Of a stretch of DNA of 64,000 nt, positions 1-11,861 are shown one piece after another. Made by a program: the position numbers and the translations under genes. A model generated the notes under the pieces. The model saw only the letters and a program-made list of their open reading frames with translations. It did no database searches and was not told the origin of the DNA. Source of the stretch: Batrachochytrium dendrobatidis JAM81 (taxonomy: Eukaryota; Chytridiomycota; Chytridiomycetes; Rhizophydiales); the NCBI RefSeq assembly GCF_000203795.2, contig NW_006281111.1, positions 532,888 through 596,887 of the forward strand, read 5' to 3'. The stretch's first letter is position 1, and each line of letters starts with the position of its first letter.

Positions 1-486
1 TCGAGTGATGGATGATGAATCGCATGTAGAAAGCAACGCAATTTCTTTCCGCACATCAGATATTTCATCCTCATCGGTATCGAGGTCTAGAACCTTGATT
101 GCAACCACTTGTCCATTTGATTTTTTGATTCTAATAGTGTTTAAACCCATGTTTTAATAAGTCAGTATTATAAAAGATTGCAAGCCAGACATCAACAGAC
201 AGGATATGACAATGTGGATATCAGATTTGGACATGATTAAAAACAGGATGAAATGGGTTTACCCCTTGTACACATTTCCAAACGAGCCTTTTCCTACAGA
301 CAATTCATGTCAGCACAAAATCAGACATTATAGACAGACATGGTTCAGATGAAGTGAGAGAAACAACAAGACTAGACATGTGGTGTAAATACCTATTTTG
401 TCATGTAAAACATAGGTTCCATCTACAGATACAGTGTAATCTTTTTCAGACCGAAAAGCAGCGTTGTGGCCAATCTCAGATGTCAT
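1..486 (-). CDS. Germinal-centre (Ste20-family) protein kinase, 5' part
   Basis: Serine/threonine kinase, cut by the window edge. Exons on the minus strand are 486-393, 293-263 and 130-1; reading phase closes at both introns. The first 31 codons lead into the ATP-binding glycine loop G-K-G-S-F-G-N-V-Y-K, split by two introns, followed by the VAIKVLDLD beta-3 strand with the catalytic lysine. The loop and the D-L-D-x-D-E-D-E stretch after the lysine are typical of the GCK subfamily (fungal Sps1/Nak1/Kic1, animal MST3/YSK). These kinases usually act in polarity and morphogenesis pathways; that role is inferred from family. The start at 486 is the only ATG that joins in frame. The gene is divergent from myosin V with 167 bp between starts. 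The C-terminal catalytic half lies outside the window. Confidence 0.85.
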
Positions 487-548
487 GTCGAGTCAAGCGC
501 AATATTTAGACTCGGCCACAAATGAGGAGTTGAATGCCGATTGGTCTC

Positions 549-556
549 TATATATA
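549..556 (+). promoter_or_regulatory. TATA-like element upstream of myosin V
   Basis: An alternating TATATATA stretch lies about 100 bases before the myosin V start, in the 167 bp shared with the divergent kinase. Position and composition fit a core promoter, but AT-rich runs are common here, so this is a weak call. Confidence 0.3.
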
Positions 557-653
557 CAGTGTAGACTCTAAAATAAGGACTGGCTTGAGTTAGATTTGAA
601 TTGGTTTGCCAGCAGTCACTTTACGAGTCTAACAACTAATCTGACAGCAAGCC

Positions 654-3600
654 ATGACGGAGGTTAAAGCCCTCGATATCTACACAAAGGGCACTCGTGC
701 ATGGTTTCCTGATGAGGATTTAGGATGGGTTATGGGCAGCATGACAACCAAAACCTTGGATGCCACATCTGGGAAACTGGCCATGTCGTTCTTTATTGAA
801 CATCGTAAAAAGGTCAGCCATTGTCGATGGTCTTGAATTCATTGTTCATATCACAAGAGTGTTGTTTTTGGTGTCGTTTGCTTCTCGTCATTTCAGTCTA
901 TTCTAGTTCAGTCCAGTCCAGTTCATTTGTCTTGAATTCCAACTTTATTCATGACGATCACCAACTGTCATTGCCACTTGCTATCCTTCAAGTTTAATCA
1001 TGCATTCAGCACCACTGATTGTCTGTGTTCTGCTGTATCCCACGATTTGTAATAATCGCTTCCAATTGACTATTCTCAAGTCTTTACTATCCCTGTGATG
1101 GTGGCGGCATATACGCCCCTTTGGGCTTGAAAAGGACGGCAGTGTTGTTGGCTTCAAACTTGCAATCCATGCATTGGTAACCCTACCATTTTGCACTGCT
1201 TATCTAGTTGGTGTCCCAGAACCTGTCGTTGGAAACCTGATGTTATCCCTGATGAACTTCCTTCAACCCTGGACTAAGCTTATTTCGACAGCACTGTTTG
1301 GGCTTGTTATTGATCATTTGGTTTTGATTTTATACAAGCTACGAGTTGAACCTCGCAATTTAATTTCGAATGCATTTTAAAACATAATATTTACTGATCT
1401 GTCTATATATTAATCTTATTCCTTGATTAACTAGGAGGTTACTTTTGAGTCGACTCTGCAGAAACTCGAGACAAACAAATTTCAGGACCTTCCTCCTTTG
1501 ATCAACCCTCCTAAACTGGTAAGACTGGTTTTTATCAAATTTATATACAACGATCAGATATTTTGACTCATATCCTTGGACACAACTTGTTCTAATCGTT
1601 TGACAAAATATGCCATTCAATCCAATATTATAGGCTGGATGCGATGACTTGACTAATTTGTCATATTTGCACGAGTAAGTTGACTATTTTGTTTCGACTC
1701 TTTCAAAATTCCTTAATCTAGTCAAGGGTTTACTCATTGTGTCTTGTATTACCATGACTGCTGTAGGCCTGGAGTTCTTTACAATATTCAGTTGAGATAT
1801 GCACAAGAACAGATTTACACTTACTCTGGTATTGTGCTGATTGCTATGAATCCTTTCAAGCGTCTCAACATTTATACTGCCGAGATTATGAGGTAAAGTT
1901 TATTTCGTACAACTCTGATGAATGTTCGACTAATTTTGGTGAAACATTGCTTGAAAATAGAGAATATTCCGGAAAGCAGCGTGACGAGCTGGAACCTCAT
2001 TTGGTAAGTAGTTGATCAGGATTTTGTGGACATACTGCTGATATATGCAAATACTGCCACTAAGATGCAACCCATCTATCTTGAATTAATATACATTTTT
2101 CAAAACATAGTTTGCAGTCGCAGAACAAGCTTATCGTAACATGATTAAAGAAAAGAAAAATCAATCAATTATCATTTCTGGAGAGTCTGGTGCTGGTAAA
2201 ACACAAAGTGCCAAGTATATCATGCGTTACTTTGCAATTGTTGATGAATTGGGCGTGTCCCGTGCGGGAAGCGCTGCTGAAGTTGCTGGAAACTCTAATT
2301 TGGCTGGAAACACCACTGAAATCGAAGAAGCAGTGCTTTCCACTAATCCCATCATGGAAGTAAGTAGCACGCTTTTTGAGATACTACAAGTATTGGCAAC
2401 TCGAGTGCTGACTTGCTTGATACGATACAACTGTTATGGCGATTGTTTTCTAGGCTTTTGGTAACTCCAAAACATCGCGTAACGACAACTCGTCTCGTTT
2501 TGGAAAGTACATTGAAATCATGTTTGAAAACAAAACAGATGGGCCTGGTGTACGCATCACTGGTGCAAAAATCCGAACTTACCTATTAGAGCGTTCTCGT
2601 TTGGTTTTCCAACCTCAAACTGAGCGTAACTATCACATCTTTTATCAGCTTTGTGCTGCTGCACCTGCTGCTGAACGAAAGGAACTTGGACTTGGAAGTT
2701 GGGAGGCATTCTTTTATCTCAACCAAGGAGGTACGGGTGTGGTAAATGGCATGGATGATGTGGCCGAGTTTAGTATCACCCAAAAGGCATTGTCCACCAT
2801 TGGCATATCTGTCTCTGTGCAGTGGGATGTCTTCAAGATTTGCGCTGCTTTGCTTCACATTGGTAACATCAAAATCATATCATCCCGTGATGAAGCACAG
2901 ATTGCCGATGATGATCCTGCCCTCCATACTGCTGCGCGGCTTTTGGGAGTTGATCCTGCCACGTTTAAAAAATGGATTATCAAGAAGCAGATTGTGACTC
3001 GCTCTGAAAAGATTATTACTAGTTTGAATGTTGTCCAAGCCACTACTGGTCGTGACTCTATTGCCAAATTCATCTACAGTATGCTGTTTGACTGGATTGT
3101 CAGGATTGTCAATTTGAATCTAACCCGAGAGGTTGCTACCAAGGATGGCCGTTTTATTGGTGTGCTAGATATTTATGGATTCGAGCACTTTAAAAGAAAT
3201 TCCTTTGAACAGTTTTGTATTGTAAGTCGGTCAACATGTGTGTTTTAAACAGGCCGTATGCTGACTATTGATTTATTTGGGTTTGAATTTTATTTTAGAA
3301 CTATGCCAACGAAAAGTTGCAGCAAGAGTTTAATGCGCATGTGTTTAAACTTGAACAGGAAGAGTATGTTGCCGAGAAAATCACATGGTCTTTTATTGAG
3401 TTCAATGACAATCAGCCTTGCATTGACATGATTGAAAACAAGCTTGGTATTTTGGATTTGCTTGACGAAGAGTCGCGTCTTCCATCTGGTGCAGATAGTT
3501 CATTAATCACTAAGCTATATCAGCGTTTTGGCACAGCACAAAGCAAGTTCTTTGAAAAGCCCCGTTTTGGACAGCAGGCATTTACCATCAAGCATTATGC

Positions 3601-6541
3601 CTGTGATGTAACTTACGAGATTGAAGGTTTTATTGACAAAAACAAGGATACAGTGGCTGACGAACAATTGAGCATGCTTAATGAAAGTTCTTTTGAATTT
3701 TTACGCGAGGTCACCAAAATTGAGGAAGTACCTGAGCCAGAACAGAAACAGTCTGCAGCTCCTGGTCGTCGCGCTGCTACATCCAAAAAAGCTACTTTGG
3801 GATCTATTTTCAAAGGGTCTTTGGTACAACTTATGGACACTATTCGTCAGACAGAGGTGCATTATATTCGCTGTATCAAGCCTAATCAAGCCAAGGTTGC
3901 ATTTGAATTTGAGGCACCTATGGTTCTTTCTCAGCTTCGTGCGTGCGGTGTTCTTGAGACTATTCGCATCTCATGTGCAGGATATCCAAACAGGCAGACA
4001 TTCCAAGAGTTTTCACAGCGTTTCTATTTTCTTGTTCGCTCTGTTGATTGGGTTGCTGATCCTAAGCAACTAACAGAAACCATTGTCAAGGGATTGATCT
4101 CTGATGAAGACAAATATCAGATTGGTTTATCCAAAATATTTTTCCGTGCAGGTCAAATTGCTTATATCGAGAAATTGCGTTCAGACCGATTTCGCGAATG
4201 TGTCATTATCATACAAAAAAACATGCGCCGTTTGTTGTATCAAAATCAGTACCGCCGTCAACGCAATGCGGCGATTACTATCCAGACCGCGGTTCGTGGT
4301 CACCAGGCTCGTGTGTATACTCGCAAAATGCGTCAAACTGCTGCTGTCATCATTATCCAAAAGTATACTCGTCGCTTCATTGCTCGTCGCAAATACAAAA
4401 AGATTCGTCGCTCTGTAATCAAGATTCAAAATGCATACAAAGCATATAAAGCTCGTGGAAAGCTTACTGGACTTCGTAAGCAGCATGCAGCTACACAAAT
4501 TCAAAAAGTGTGGCGTGGGTATGTTGCTCGTCGCCAGTTTAAACAATATCTGAAGCGTATTGTGTTGTTGCAGTCTTGCATCCGTCGCAAGCGTGCCATT
4601 CGTGAGTTTAAGCAGCTCAAGGTGGAAGCTCGCTCTGTTGGAAAGCTCAAGGAGGTAAACTACAAGCTCGAAAGCAAGGTTGTGGAGTTGTCGCAAAACT
4701 TTGCAGCCAAGAATCGGGAGAACAATGAGCTATTGGATCGTGTCTCTACTCTTGAATCACAGCTGAGTGGATGGAAGGAACGATATAGTAAAATTGAAAG
4801 TGAAAGTCGTGCCAAGAGCAGTAATGTTGTTGAGGAGAATGCTGAGCTGAAAAAGGAAATTGCTACTCTTATTGAAGCCAGAGATACTTCTAGTCGTGAA
4901 TCTGACCGTATGGCTGCTTTAGTTCGTAAGCGTGACCATGAACTTCAGCAAGTGCGTGATGAGAATGCGAATGTGCAAGAGGAAGTCAAGAAACTTAAGG
5001 AGCAAATCAAAAACACTCCCAAGACTGTGGATGACTCGGCCAATGTGGCTAACCTGAAAAAAGAAGTTGCGTCTTTGCGTGAGCAAATGGGACGTCTTTT
5101 GGCAGGAAAATATCGCACAGATCGCATTACCGAGCAACTATTGAATGCTGATTATGCTGCTGCCAACCCGTACCCCAGCCCACCGGCTCCAGTTTCCAAC
5201 TTGACTGCTCCAGTAACCTCTGCAGCACGTGCCTCGATGGCCTTTTTCGAGTCCGCAGCAGCCACTGTTGCAGAAACTCTTGGTCGTGGAAGCAGTACTG
5301 GTAACATGGATCGTATGTCTGTTCGACAAAGTGTTGTCCAGGAGGAAGACGAACCGGAGCAAAAAGATCGTCCTATTCGCATGCTTGAAGCAGCGGATCT
5401 GGAAGATGAAGTGATCGATTCGTTGATTACCAACCTGCGTATTCCTTTACCAAGCACTCAAACCGTAGCTACCAAAAAGGAGATTTTCTTCCCTGCTCAC
5501 TTGATTGGCTATCTCATGTCTGAACTGCTCGAGTACAATATTGTTCCTCGCATGCGTGTTCTCATGGGTAATGTCATTAAAGCAATACATTCCTTGACCA
5601 TGAGATTTGAGGATGACTATGTGTCTGCCTTTTGGCTTTCCAACACATACGAGTTGACCTGTGTTGTCAAGTCTGCGCGTGAGCGATTGCCACGCAAGTC
5701 GCTGCAGGCACCAGAAGATGGAGAATCAGCGGATGTGATTTTGATTTCTATCCGCAACGATCTTGACCATGTTATGCTTGAAGTATATCACGGATGGATC
5801 AAGGAACTCAAGAAGCGTTTAGCCAACATGATTGTTCCTGCAGTGATTGAGAATCAGTCACTTCCTGGATACATTTGTAAACAAAGTGGTGGATTGTGGG
5901 GTAAATGGGCCAAGACATCGACCACTTCACAGTTTACCATTGACCAGCTGCTCAACTTCCTCAGTAAGCTTAGCAAAACTATGCGATGCTACTATATGGA
6001 AGAGTCTATGAGCCGGCAGATTATGACGGAGCTCTTGCGTGTTGTTGGCGTTTCAGCATTTAATCATTTGCTTATGCGCAAAAACTTTTGTACATGGAAG
6101 CGAGGTGTGCAAATCCAGTACAACGTATCTCGCTTAGAAGAGTGGTGCACAGGACACGGTATTCCAGAAGCTACTTTACATCTTCAGCAACTCCTTCAAG
6201 CAGCCAAGCTTCTCACTCTCAACAAAACATCACCACAAGATATTGACACAATATTTGATGTTTGTTTCCTTCTCAACAACTCCCAGATTAAAAAATTACT
6301 GTCGCTGTATTATGCAGCCGACTTTGATTCCCCACTCTCGCCAGATCTGATGAAAATGGTGACCAATCGGGCAGCAGTCAATGAGAAGAGCGATGTGCTA
6401 CTGCTGGATATGGAACAAGGACCGGAGTTCAATAAGCCAAATCCAAGAACAATCAAACAGGTTGAAAAGTTTATTCCAGCTTGGATCAACTTGCCATATA
6501 TTCAAGCAGTACTTTCAGCATCTTTGTCCACCACAACATAA
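654..6541 (+). CDS. MYO2: Class V myosin heavy chain
   Basis: Actin-based cargo motor of 1570 residues, close to the 1574 of yeast Myo2. Exons: 654-812, 1435-1518, 1634-1674, 1767-1892, 1961-2003, 2111-2359, 2454-3221, 3299-6541; all phases close. Seen in order: an SH3-like N-terminus; the motor with P-loop GESGAGKT (about 175-182), switch I NDNSSR (about 244) and switch II DIYGFE (about 473); around six IQ repeats for light-chain binding (about 790-935); a coiled coil (about 940-1110); a low-complexity linker; and the dilute (DIL) globular cargo-binding tail (about 1200-1550). Intron 1 is 622 bp, far longer than the others, and I see no gene in it. Exons 2-7 are short while the second half of the motor and the whole neck and tail are one exon. 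Family role is transport of vesicles and organelles along actin. Confidence 0.97.
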
Positions 6542-6650
6542 ACACAAATATGAAGTCAATTGTTTTTGTAATTATTTTTAGTGATTGGGATTAAGTGAAT
6601 CTGAACTATTTATCAACTTGTGGGATAGTTATCGATTGCAGTGCAGTTGA

Positions 6651-7577
6651 ATGGATAAACCATTGCCATCAGCATTTGGGGTTCGTCAACGACGACCCAT
6701 AAGTTTACGTACATTCAAACATCGACCATCTCTTTCAGTAACCCATAAATCTATACACCAGATAGATCAATCATCTGCTATCGAGCCATCAAAACCCTGT
6801 GAGACACCTGTTCCATCCATAAAGAAAGTATTGAATCACAAAAGGAAAACTGCATTACAAGACAAGACCAACTTGCTACCAACTGCTGTTCCTACTAAGC
6901 AAATACCCAAAAGTACTCGTGCATCTGCTCAACAAACCGATACTAAGCTTAAACACTTATCCATTGCAACCCCACTCGTTGCTAACGCTCAACCTGTGGT
7001 GGATGACAATCAGATCTCATCTCCGCGGAACACAGCATGTCTCCCCATTTCACAAATGATCGTAAATCCTTTATTTCACGAAATAACACTCGATAACTCG
7101 GTAAGCCAGCATGTGGATCTACTGACCGAGTCTGGTATTCCGGCTCAAAATACCGCGATACCCAATTCCATCCATCGTGCACTCGTTGCCGAATCCATAT
7201 CGTCAGACATGGATATATCTATATCAGATATTTCACAAGGTCTACACAAACCTCCATCTACTCTGACACCATCCGATATTTCCACTCCAGTCCAGGCACC
7301 GATTCATGCTACCAAACATGAATCACCCCTTACACTCATATTTGAAGCCGTGCGAGTGTTGGATGAGGAAAGACAAAGATCCAAAGATCAAACTCATAGT
7401 GTACCTTTTGTGTCAACCTCGTCTCAACAGCAGACAACCCCAACAGTATGCACAACACCACTTCAATCCAATGTACTCACTGTAGATCAGTTTCTATCAG
7501 TTGAACCTATTGCTTTGGACAATCAAGAAAGAGATGAATTGGTGCAAGGAATAGGTGAGATGACACATATAGGGTAA
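6651..7577 (+). CDS. Unrecognised low-complexity protein, 308 residues
   Basis: Single open frame from ATG to TAA, 110 bp after the myosin V stop on the same strand. The protein is rich in Ser, Thr, Pro, Gln and Ile, has a basic N-terminal third (several Arg/Lys-rich patches) and no signal peptide or membrane segment. A short stretch near residue 225-245 (LTLIFEAVRVLDEERQR) could be a helix and is the only part that looks structured. I recognise no family. Codon use resembles neighbouring genes and the frame stays open for 927 bp in AT-rich DNA, which supports a real gene. A disordered nuclear or cytoskeletal protein is possible but unproven. Confidence 0.6.
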   Translation: MDKPLPSAFGVRQRRPISLRTFKHRPSLSVTHKSIHQIDQSSAIEPSKPCETPVPSIKKVLNHKRKTALQDKTNLLPTAVPTKQIPKSTRASAQQTDTKLKHLSIATPLVANAQPVVDDNQISSPRNTACLPISQMIVNPLFHEITLDNSVSQHVDLLTESGIPAQNTAIPNSIHRALVAESISSDMDISISDISQGLHKPPSTLTPSDISTPVQAPIHATKHESPLTLIFEAVRVLDEERQRSKDQTHSVPFVSTSSQQQTTPTVCTTPLQSNVLTVDQFLSVEPIALDNQERDELVQGIGEMTHIG

Positions 7578-8316
7578 ATCAAATCACTTGGTAAACACAA
7601 CTCGAACAACCATTTGGAACTATTGCATGCAACAATGACAAGCACTTTGATCTAAAACTCCAACTATCAGAGTAAACTGTATTCTTTAAAACAATGCTAG
7701 ATCCGCTGTATACTACATGCAATACAAAGTAACGCGAAAGTATTACAATCGTATTCACATAAAAAAGCTTGTATATATCTTGCAGTGGTTGCTTTGGAAT
7801 AAAAATGATTGGATATTTGATATTTTCTACTAGGAACTGGTTCGGATAGACATTATCAATTTCTTGCGTCTGGAATTGTTCGACAATCATTTATTATTAT
7901 GCTGAATTGCTAGCAGAATATGAAAAATGAGTGAATGTTTAGCTTTGTCAATGAGTCCAGAGGCACAATATTCAGTAGATTTGGTGAGTTATCAGACTGG
8001 TTGTCTACACTTTTGTGTTTGACTATGTGAATACAATTGTAAATCTATTCATGGGATAATCACGTGCCATACTGATGATGTTGGATTTTTCTCAATATTG
8101 TCTTTCCAATCAAGTTGATAGCATATCAAGTGAGTTGCCAAACACAATATGTCTAGTGCTTAACTCAACCCTCTTGTAAATCTGTTCTGCAATTCTGGTT
8201 GCTTTATTGGATTGGCATTGCTAGTCAAATCACCATTATAGTCCAATACATGATCAATCTAACCCTAATTACCTGCTCTTCAAATCCATTTGATGATGCA
8301 ATGCAGTTGATCACAT
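7578..8316. other. Gap without recognisable gene
   Basis: AT-rich spacer between the unknown ORF and uS14m. It holds one left-end fragment of the dispersed TIR repeat near 7744-7840. I see nothing else that I can support. Confidence 0.5.
7744..7840 (+). repeat. TIR repeat family, left-end fragment
   Basis: Begins with TA then a degraded copy of the family left end (CAATCGTATTCACATAAAA) and continues with the family motif TGCTTTGGAATAAAAATGAT and a nearby TTTTCTACTA. The right end is not clear, so this is a truncated or decayed copy. Confidence 0.6.
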
Positions 8317-8710
8317 ATGGCAATCAAATCTGTCTTGCGAGATAGACTCCGTAGAATTCTCACTTCAGAATTAGAAGTGCAACGACAAGCACTTCGCCTA
8401 ATCATCAAAGATGAACGCAACACATTACCTGTCCGTGTAAGAGCCCAGCTTGAACTTCAAAAAATGCCAAGCTACTCTCAGCCAAGTGCTATTAAAAATC
8501 GGTGCATCATTGGTGGAAAGTCAAGAGTTGAGTTGCCATAAACTCATGTTTTTATTGATCAAATCATTTGGGCTTGGCTAACCACTTTATACTCGTCTCG
8601 GTAATCTACTGCATTAGGGATATATCTCCGAGTTTCGTATGAGTCAAATTGAGTTTAGACAGCATGCACTGTGTGGAGAGCTGCCTGGAGTCAAAAAGGC
8701 TATATGGTGA
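8317..8710 (+). CDS. MRPS14: Mitochondrial ribosomal protein uS14m (S14)
   Basis: Small mitochondrial ribosomal subunit protein of 100 residues. Exons 8317-8526 and 8618-8710. Exon 1 carries the family signatures LPVRVRAQLELQKMP and a NRC-x-x-G-G-K-S-R segment. Exon 2 supplies the missing C-terminus: an E-F-R-M-S motif, an I-E-F-R motif, and the terminal LPGVKKAIW that closely matches the conserved S14 ending. The intron has an unusual donor, GTTGAG; reading on without splicing would stop at once after a few unrelated residues, so splicing is strongly implied. Length matches bacterial and mitochondrial S14 (about 100). It is an imported protein acting in the mitochondrial small-subunit head. 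The next 160 bp downstream lead to a transposon-like repeat. Confidence 0.93.
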
Positions 8711-8874
8711 TCTGTATTTTGGGTCAGGATCTACAATACACTTGGATAGATTGACTACTTGAAGATGAAATGAAGTCATGATACGTTCACTTTGATTCCA
8801 TCTGTAATGCATATGAGTTTGAAGCTACTAAAAACTGTCAATTAGTCAAGCATGGACTCAGTTAATATTCCAAC

Positions 8875-9450
8875 TAGCCGTGTTCATATAATATGGAACT
8901 TATTTATTTTGGAATAGACTGGCTGAATATTCATTGTGGTTTCCTATTGGAAATGGATCTTCTTGATTCTTTGAAACACAATCATCATATAATACAATCA
9001 AGCTATAGCTTTGAACTGAAACCATTTTCTTTTGACAGTCATGCATGATATGGCCATCAAATTCATATATTGGGTTCCGAATACATTCGCGCTTCAATTC
9101 AAGAAACCAATAGTTGCATACCTTGAAAATACAATTGCTTCCTTACCAATTACCCAGTGTTTGTAATAAGAGTTGGAGATTGAACAAGCGTCAGGATGAG
9201 GCTTACTTTAACGTGAGTGCTGTTTTACACATTCGCTCAGCTCTATACAAAAATGAGTACAAGATCAGTCAGCCTTGTCAAGGAGTTCAAAAAACACAAT
9301 ATCCAGTAGATCTGATGGAAATGATCATTTCATGGGAATCGTCTTCAATAATTACATGATTTTAGTGCTAAGTTGAGGCGCATTGATAATTGCAGCTGGA
9401 TTGACTGAAGTAGACTTGAAATGTCGAAATGCATAATAAACAGCCAGTCT
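8875..9450 (+). repeat. TIR repeat family, rearranged copy
   Basis: The left end at 8875 (TA then GCCGTGTTCATATAATATGGAAC) runs into family sequence up to about 9345, including GGAGATTGAACAAGCGTCA and the GAGTTCAAAAA block. The right end is missing there, but a short inverted piece of the right end, with AATAAACAGCCAGTCTCAT, lies at about 9395-9450. This suggests rearrangement after insertion. Confidence 0.7.
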
Positions 9451-10007
9451 CATTCCCCAGCATTAGCTATATTTACAAAAATAATCTCCGCTACCTTGAC
9501 TATGCGGACAGAGTAGTACAAACTCGCCAGTTTGAAAATACATTACATGAAATTGTAATACAAGAGCTGGTAGAACCAGCTCCGCCCAATTGAGTATACT
9601 TGATGTCAAACTCTTGCTGTCCATAATATATGCAAGCCTGATGATGTCTGGCAAGATTAGACTACCAAGTAGGCTACCGAAATTTAGAAACCTTATTTGG
9701 CATAGTCGTGCTATATCTTTTACAATTGTAAATTGTCCAGCACAAAAGTTTAGATTTGTAAATCGCACACATTGTCAAGAAAGCATTTATTCTACAGGGA
9801 TGCACTGCACTGCCCAGCTCAGATATTATCGGAGATGAACAAAAATTAAAATAGCCACACTGTCATTTATAGCTGACAGACCAAGGTGTTGTTTTTAAAA
9901 ATTGTATAAATGCATGCAGTGGATCTACTTCTCAGTTCCATCAGATCATTCCATTAGTATCCTAATTCATCTACATACCAACTCAATTCATTCTATAATC
10001 TACCCAA
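9451..10007. other. Promoter-side gap before chitin deacetylase 1
   Basis: No gene recognised. The last 100 bp contain a TATAAAT at 9905-9911 followed by a pyrimidine- and CAAT-rich leader, consistent with the promoter and 5' leader of the gene starting at 10008. Confidence 0.4.
9905..9911 (+). promoter_or_regulatory. TATA-like element of chitin deacetylase 1
   Basis: TATAAAT about 97 bases upstream of the start codon at 10008. Placement fits a fungal core promoter. Confidence 0.35.
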
Positions 10008-11496
10008 ATGCGTTCATTTCTACCGTGGACATCTGTTTTTTACGCCCTTCCAATGTTTACTGCTGCCCAATCCCTTGTTGGTAATTCCACGGGAGCGGTG
10101 TTTGCATATCCTACACAAGATATCGTCCCCCAGGCCGTACCTGCATGGTCTACTCACTTTATCAAAGAGGATATTCCTGCTATCCCTATCAATTCAAAGC
10201 AGCTTGTTTCCCCAAGTTGGGTAGGCGACTATGTAAACTGCACTGTTTCTACCAACTTTGGTATAACGTTTGATGATGGTCCAAGGTATAAAATATATTT
10301 TAATTTTCATAAACACCAAATTGTATTTGCTTTCCATCAAACCGTTTAAAGGATTTGAATCAATTTCCGGTTCAATGCCAAAGATTTGGCACATGGTTCA
10401 ATTCGCTAAACATCAATCATGTCCAACTATATCTCATTTTGCTCTATATGCATTGTGTGCTAACTATCGTTTAATTTCAAATTGCGCATATTATCCAGTG
10501 CTTTTACTCCTGCGCTGTTGGATGAGCTTAAACGTCGTAATGTCAAAACCACATTTTTTGTTGTTGGATCTCGAGTTCTTGAAAATCCTGCTATTCTTCA
10601 ACGTGCATATGCCGAAGGACATCAAATTGGTAATACATACTTGTTTCCATTCAAAAAACTGACTCATCATTGCTTTCTAAAGTGGATGCTAATATCAGAT
10701 ACTTGTATCTTGTGTATATCTTTTTAAGCAATACATACATGGTCACATCCCGCAATGACTACTGTTACCAATGAACAGCTGGTAGCGGAAATCATGTTTA
10801 CTGCACATATCATCAAGGGGGTTATTGGTGTTACTCCTCGAATGCTGCGTCCTCCATGTAAGCCTGATCATTTGCAATCGAGTCGTAATGTGTAGTGTAT
10901 AAAAATTGCCTTGGTACGACATTCAGAAGCTAATCGCTTTTTTGGTGTATAATGGAAATAAAGATGGTGATATTGATGAGCGAGTGCGTGCGCTTATTCA
11001 TCTCATGAAAATGGACATCATCGTCTGGGCATTTGATTCTGGCGACAGTGCTGGGTCGATGGATGTAGTCAATGCCATGACTGCTGAAGCCAACATTTTA
11101 CCAAAAACTGGTCCCATTACTCTTGAGCATGATCTTACTTCTGCTGAGGCATCACAAGGTCCCGGAGCCATAGATGGGGTTCTTGCTGCTGGCTACAAAA
11201 TTGTTCGTATGGATGAGTGTCTTGGAAACCCTGCGTATGATGAAACTATATGGAGCTCTTTTCCCGCTGATGGTATTCTTGCTCCATTAAATGCCAATAC
11301 TCCTGCAACCAAGTCTGCAACCAACTCTGCAACCAAGCCTACCCCACTATCATCGACTACACTCGGACATGGTGTAAATTCTCCCAAAAAAGGAACGGCT
11401 TCTCCTAGTAAATCTTCGGCTACCATTTCCTTTGATATTCAATATCTTTTGACGAATTTAGCCGTGATTTCAGTTCTATTGGCTGTTGCGCTGTAA
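10008..11496 (+). CDS. Chitin deacetylase-like CE4 enzyme (copy 1)
   Basis: Polysaccharide deacetylase (carbohydrate esterase 4), 356 residues. Exons 10008-10285, 10499-10629, 10729-10857, 10964-11496. A hydrophobic N-terminal signal peptide ends near residue 20. CE4 motif 1 is TFDDGP (87-92), with the two aspartates that serve as catalytic base and metal ligand; motif 2 is HTWSHP, the two histidines binding the metal; motif 3 is R-P-P-Y-G-D-x-D-E-R. The C-terminal region is Ser/Thr/Ala/Lys-rich and ends in a hydrophobic tail (ISVLLAVAL), suggesting a GPI anchor. The product would convert chitin to chitosan at the wall or surface. Intron positions and phases are identical to the gene at 11862, so the two are tandem duplicates. 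Exon 3 starts with Ala-Ile where copy 2 has Gly-Ile before His-Thr-Trp. Confidence 0.93.
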
Positions 11497-11577
11497 ATCT
11501 CGGTCCATTTTCATTACAACCCTTACTTATCATTTGATCATGAGCTATTCTATTGGTAACTTTTATTCAGTATTCAC

Positions 11578-11685
11578 TACCGTATCCACTAAAATGAAGC
11601 ACTAAATAAGAGTCAAAGTATAATACATGGTTTTATGAAATGATTGGTGTCAGTTTACTGAATAGCAATGCGCATTTGAATCACT
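11578..11685 (-). repeat. TIR repeat family, right-end fragment (inverted)
   Basis: TA at 11578-11579 is followed by CCGTATCCACTAAAATGAAG and CACTAAATAAGAG, the family right end in reverse orientation. It continues with TTTTATGAAATGATTGGTGT, matching the subterminal part of the copy at 32957. It breaks off at about 11685, exactly where the chitin-deacetylase 3' remnant starts. Confidence 0.65.
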
Positions 11686-11770
11686 TACGGCTGGTAATCA
11701 AGGGTATGAAAATTAAATTAAATTAAAAAATTGCTAGCAGTCATCATTAGTGTAATCATGTGTTGAGGGT
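11685..11770 (+). repeat. Remnant of a chitin deacetylase 3' end
   Basis: TTACGGCTGGTAA here, followed by about 75 bp of flank, is similar to the end of chitin deacetylase copy 2 and its downstream flank (13374-13455). The copy-2 coding end is Tyr-Gly-Trp-stop; the remnant also reads Tyr-Gly-Trp-stop. Shared words after the stop include AAGGG-ATGAA, TTGCTAGCA versus TTGTTAGCA, and GTGTA-ATCATGT. Nothing upstream of the Tyr codon matches, because the inverted repeat fragment abuts there. Confidence 0.65.
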
Positions 11771-11861
11771 CGTACTTGGTCCACTTATCTCGTGTTTCAT
11801 TTCATGCAGATACAATTGATTGTAGTTTGCTATTATTATACAATTTATCAATAATAGTAGG

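Noticed and set aside
981..1380. Open frames on both strands in the region 981-1380
   Set aside because: They lie in the first intron of myosin V, carry no recognisable domain and show no splice support.
7579..7890. Minus-strand 103-codon frame
   Set aside because: Overlaps a fragment of the TIR repeat and has no recognisable features; likely chance.
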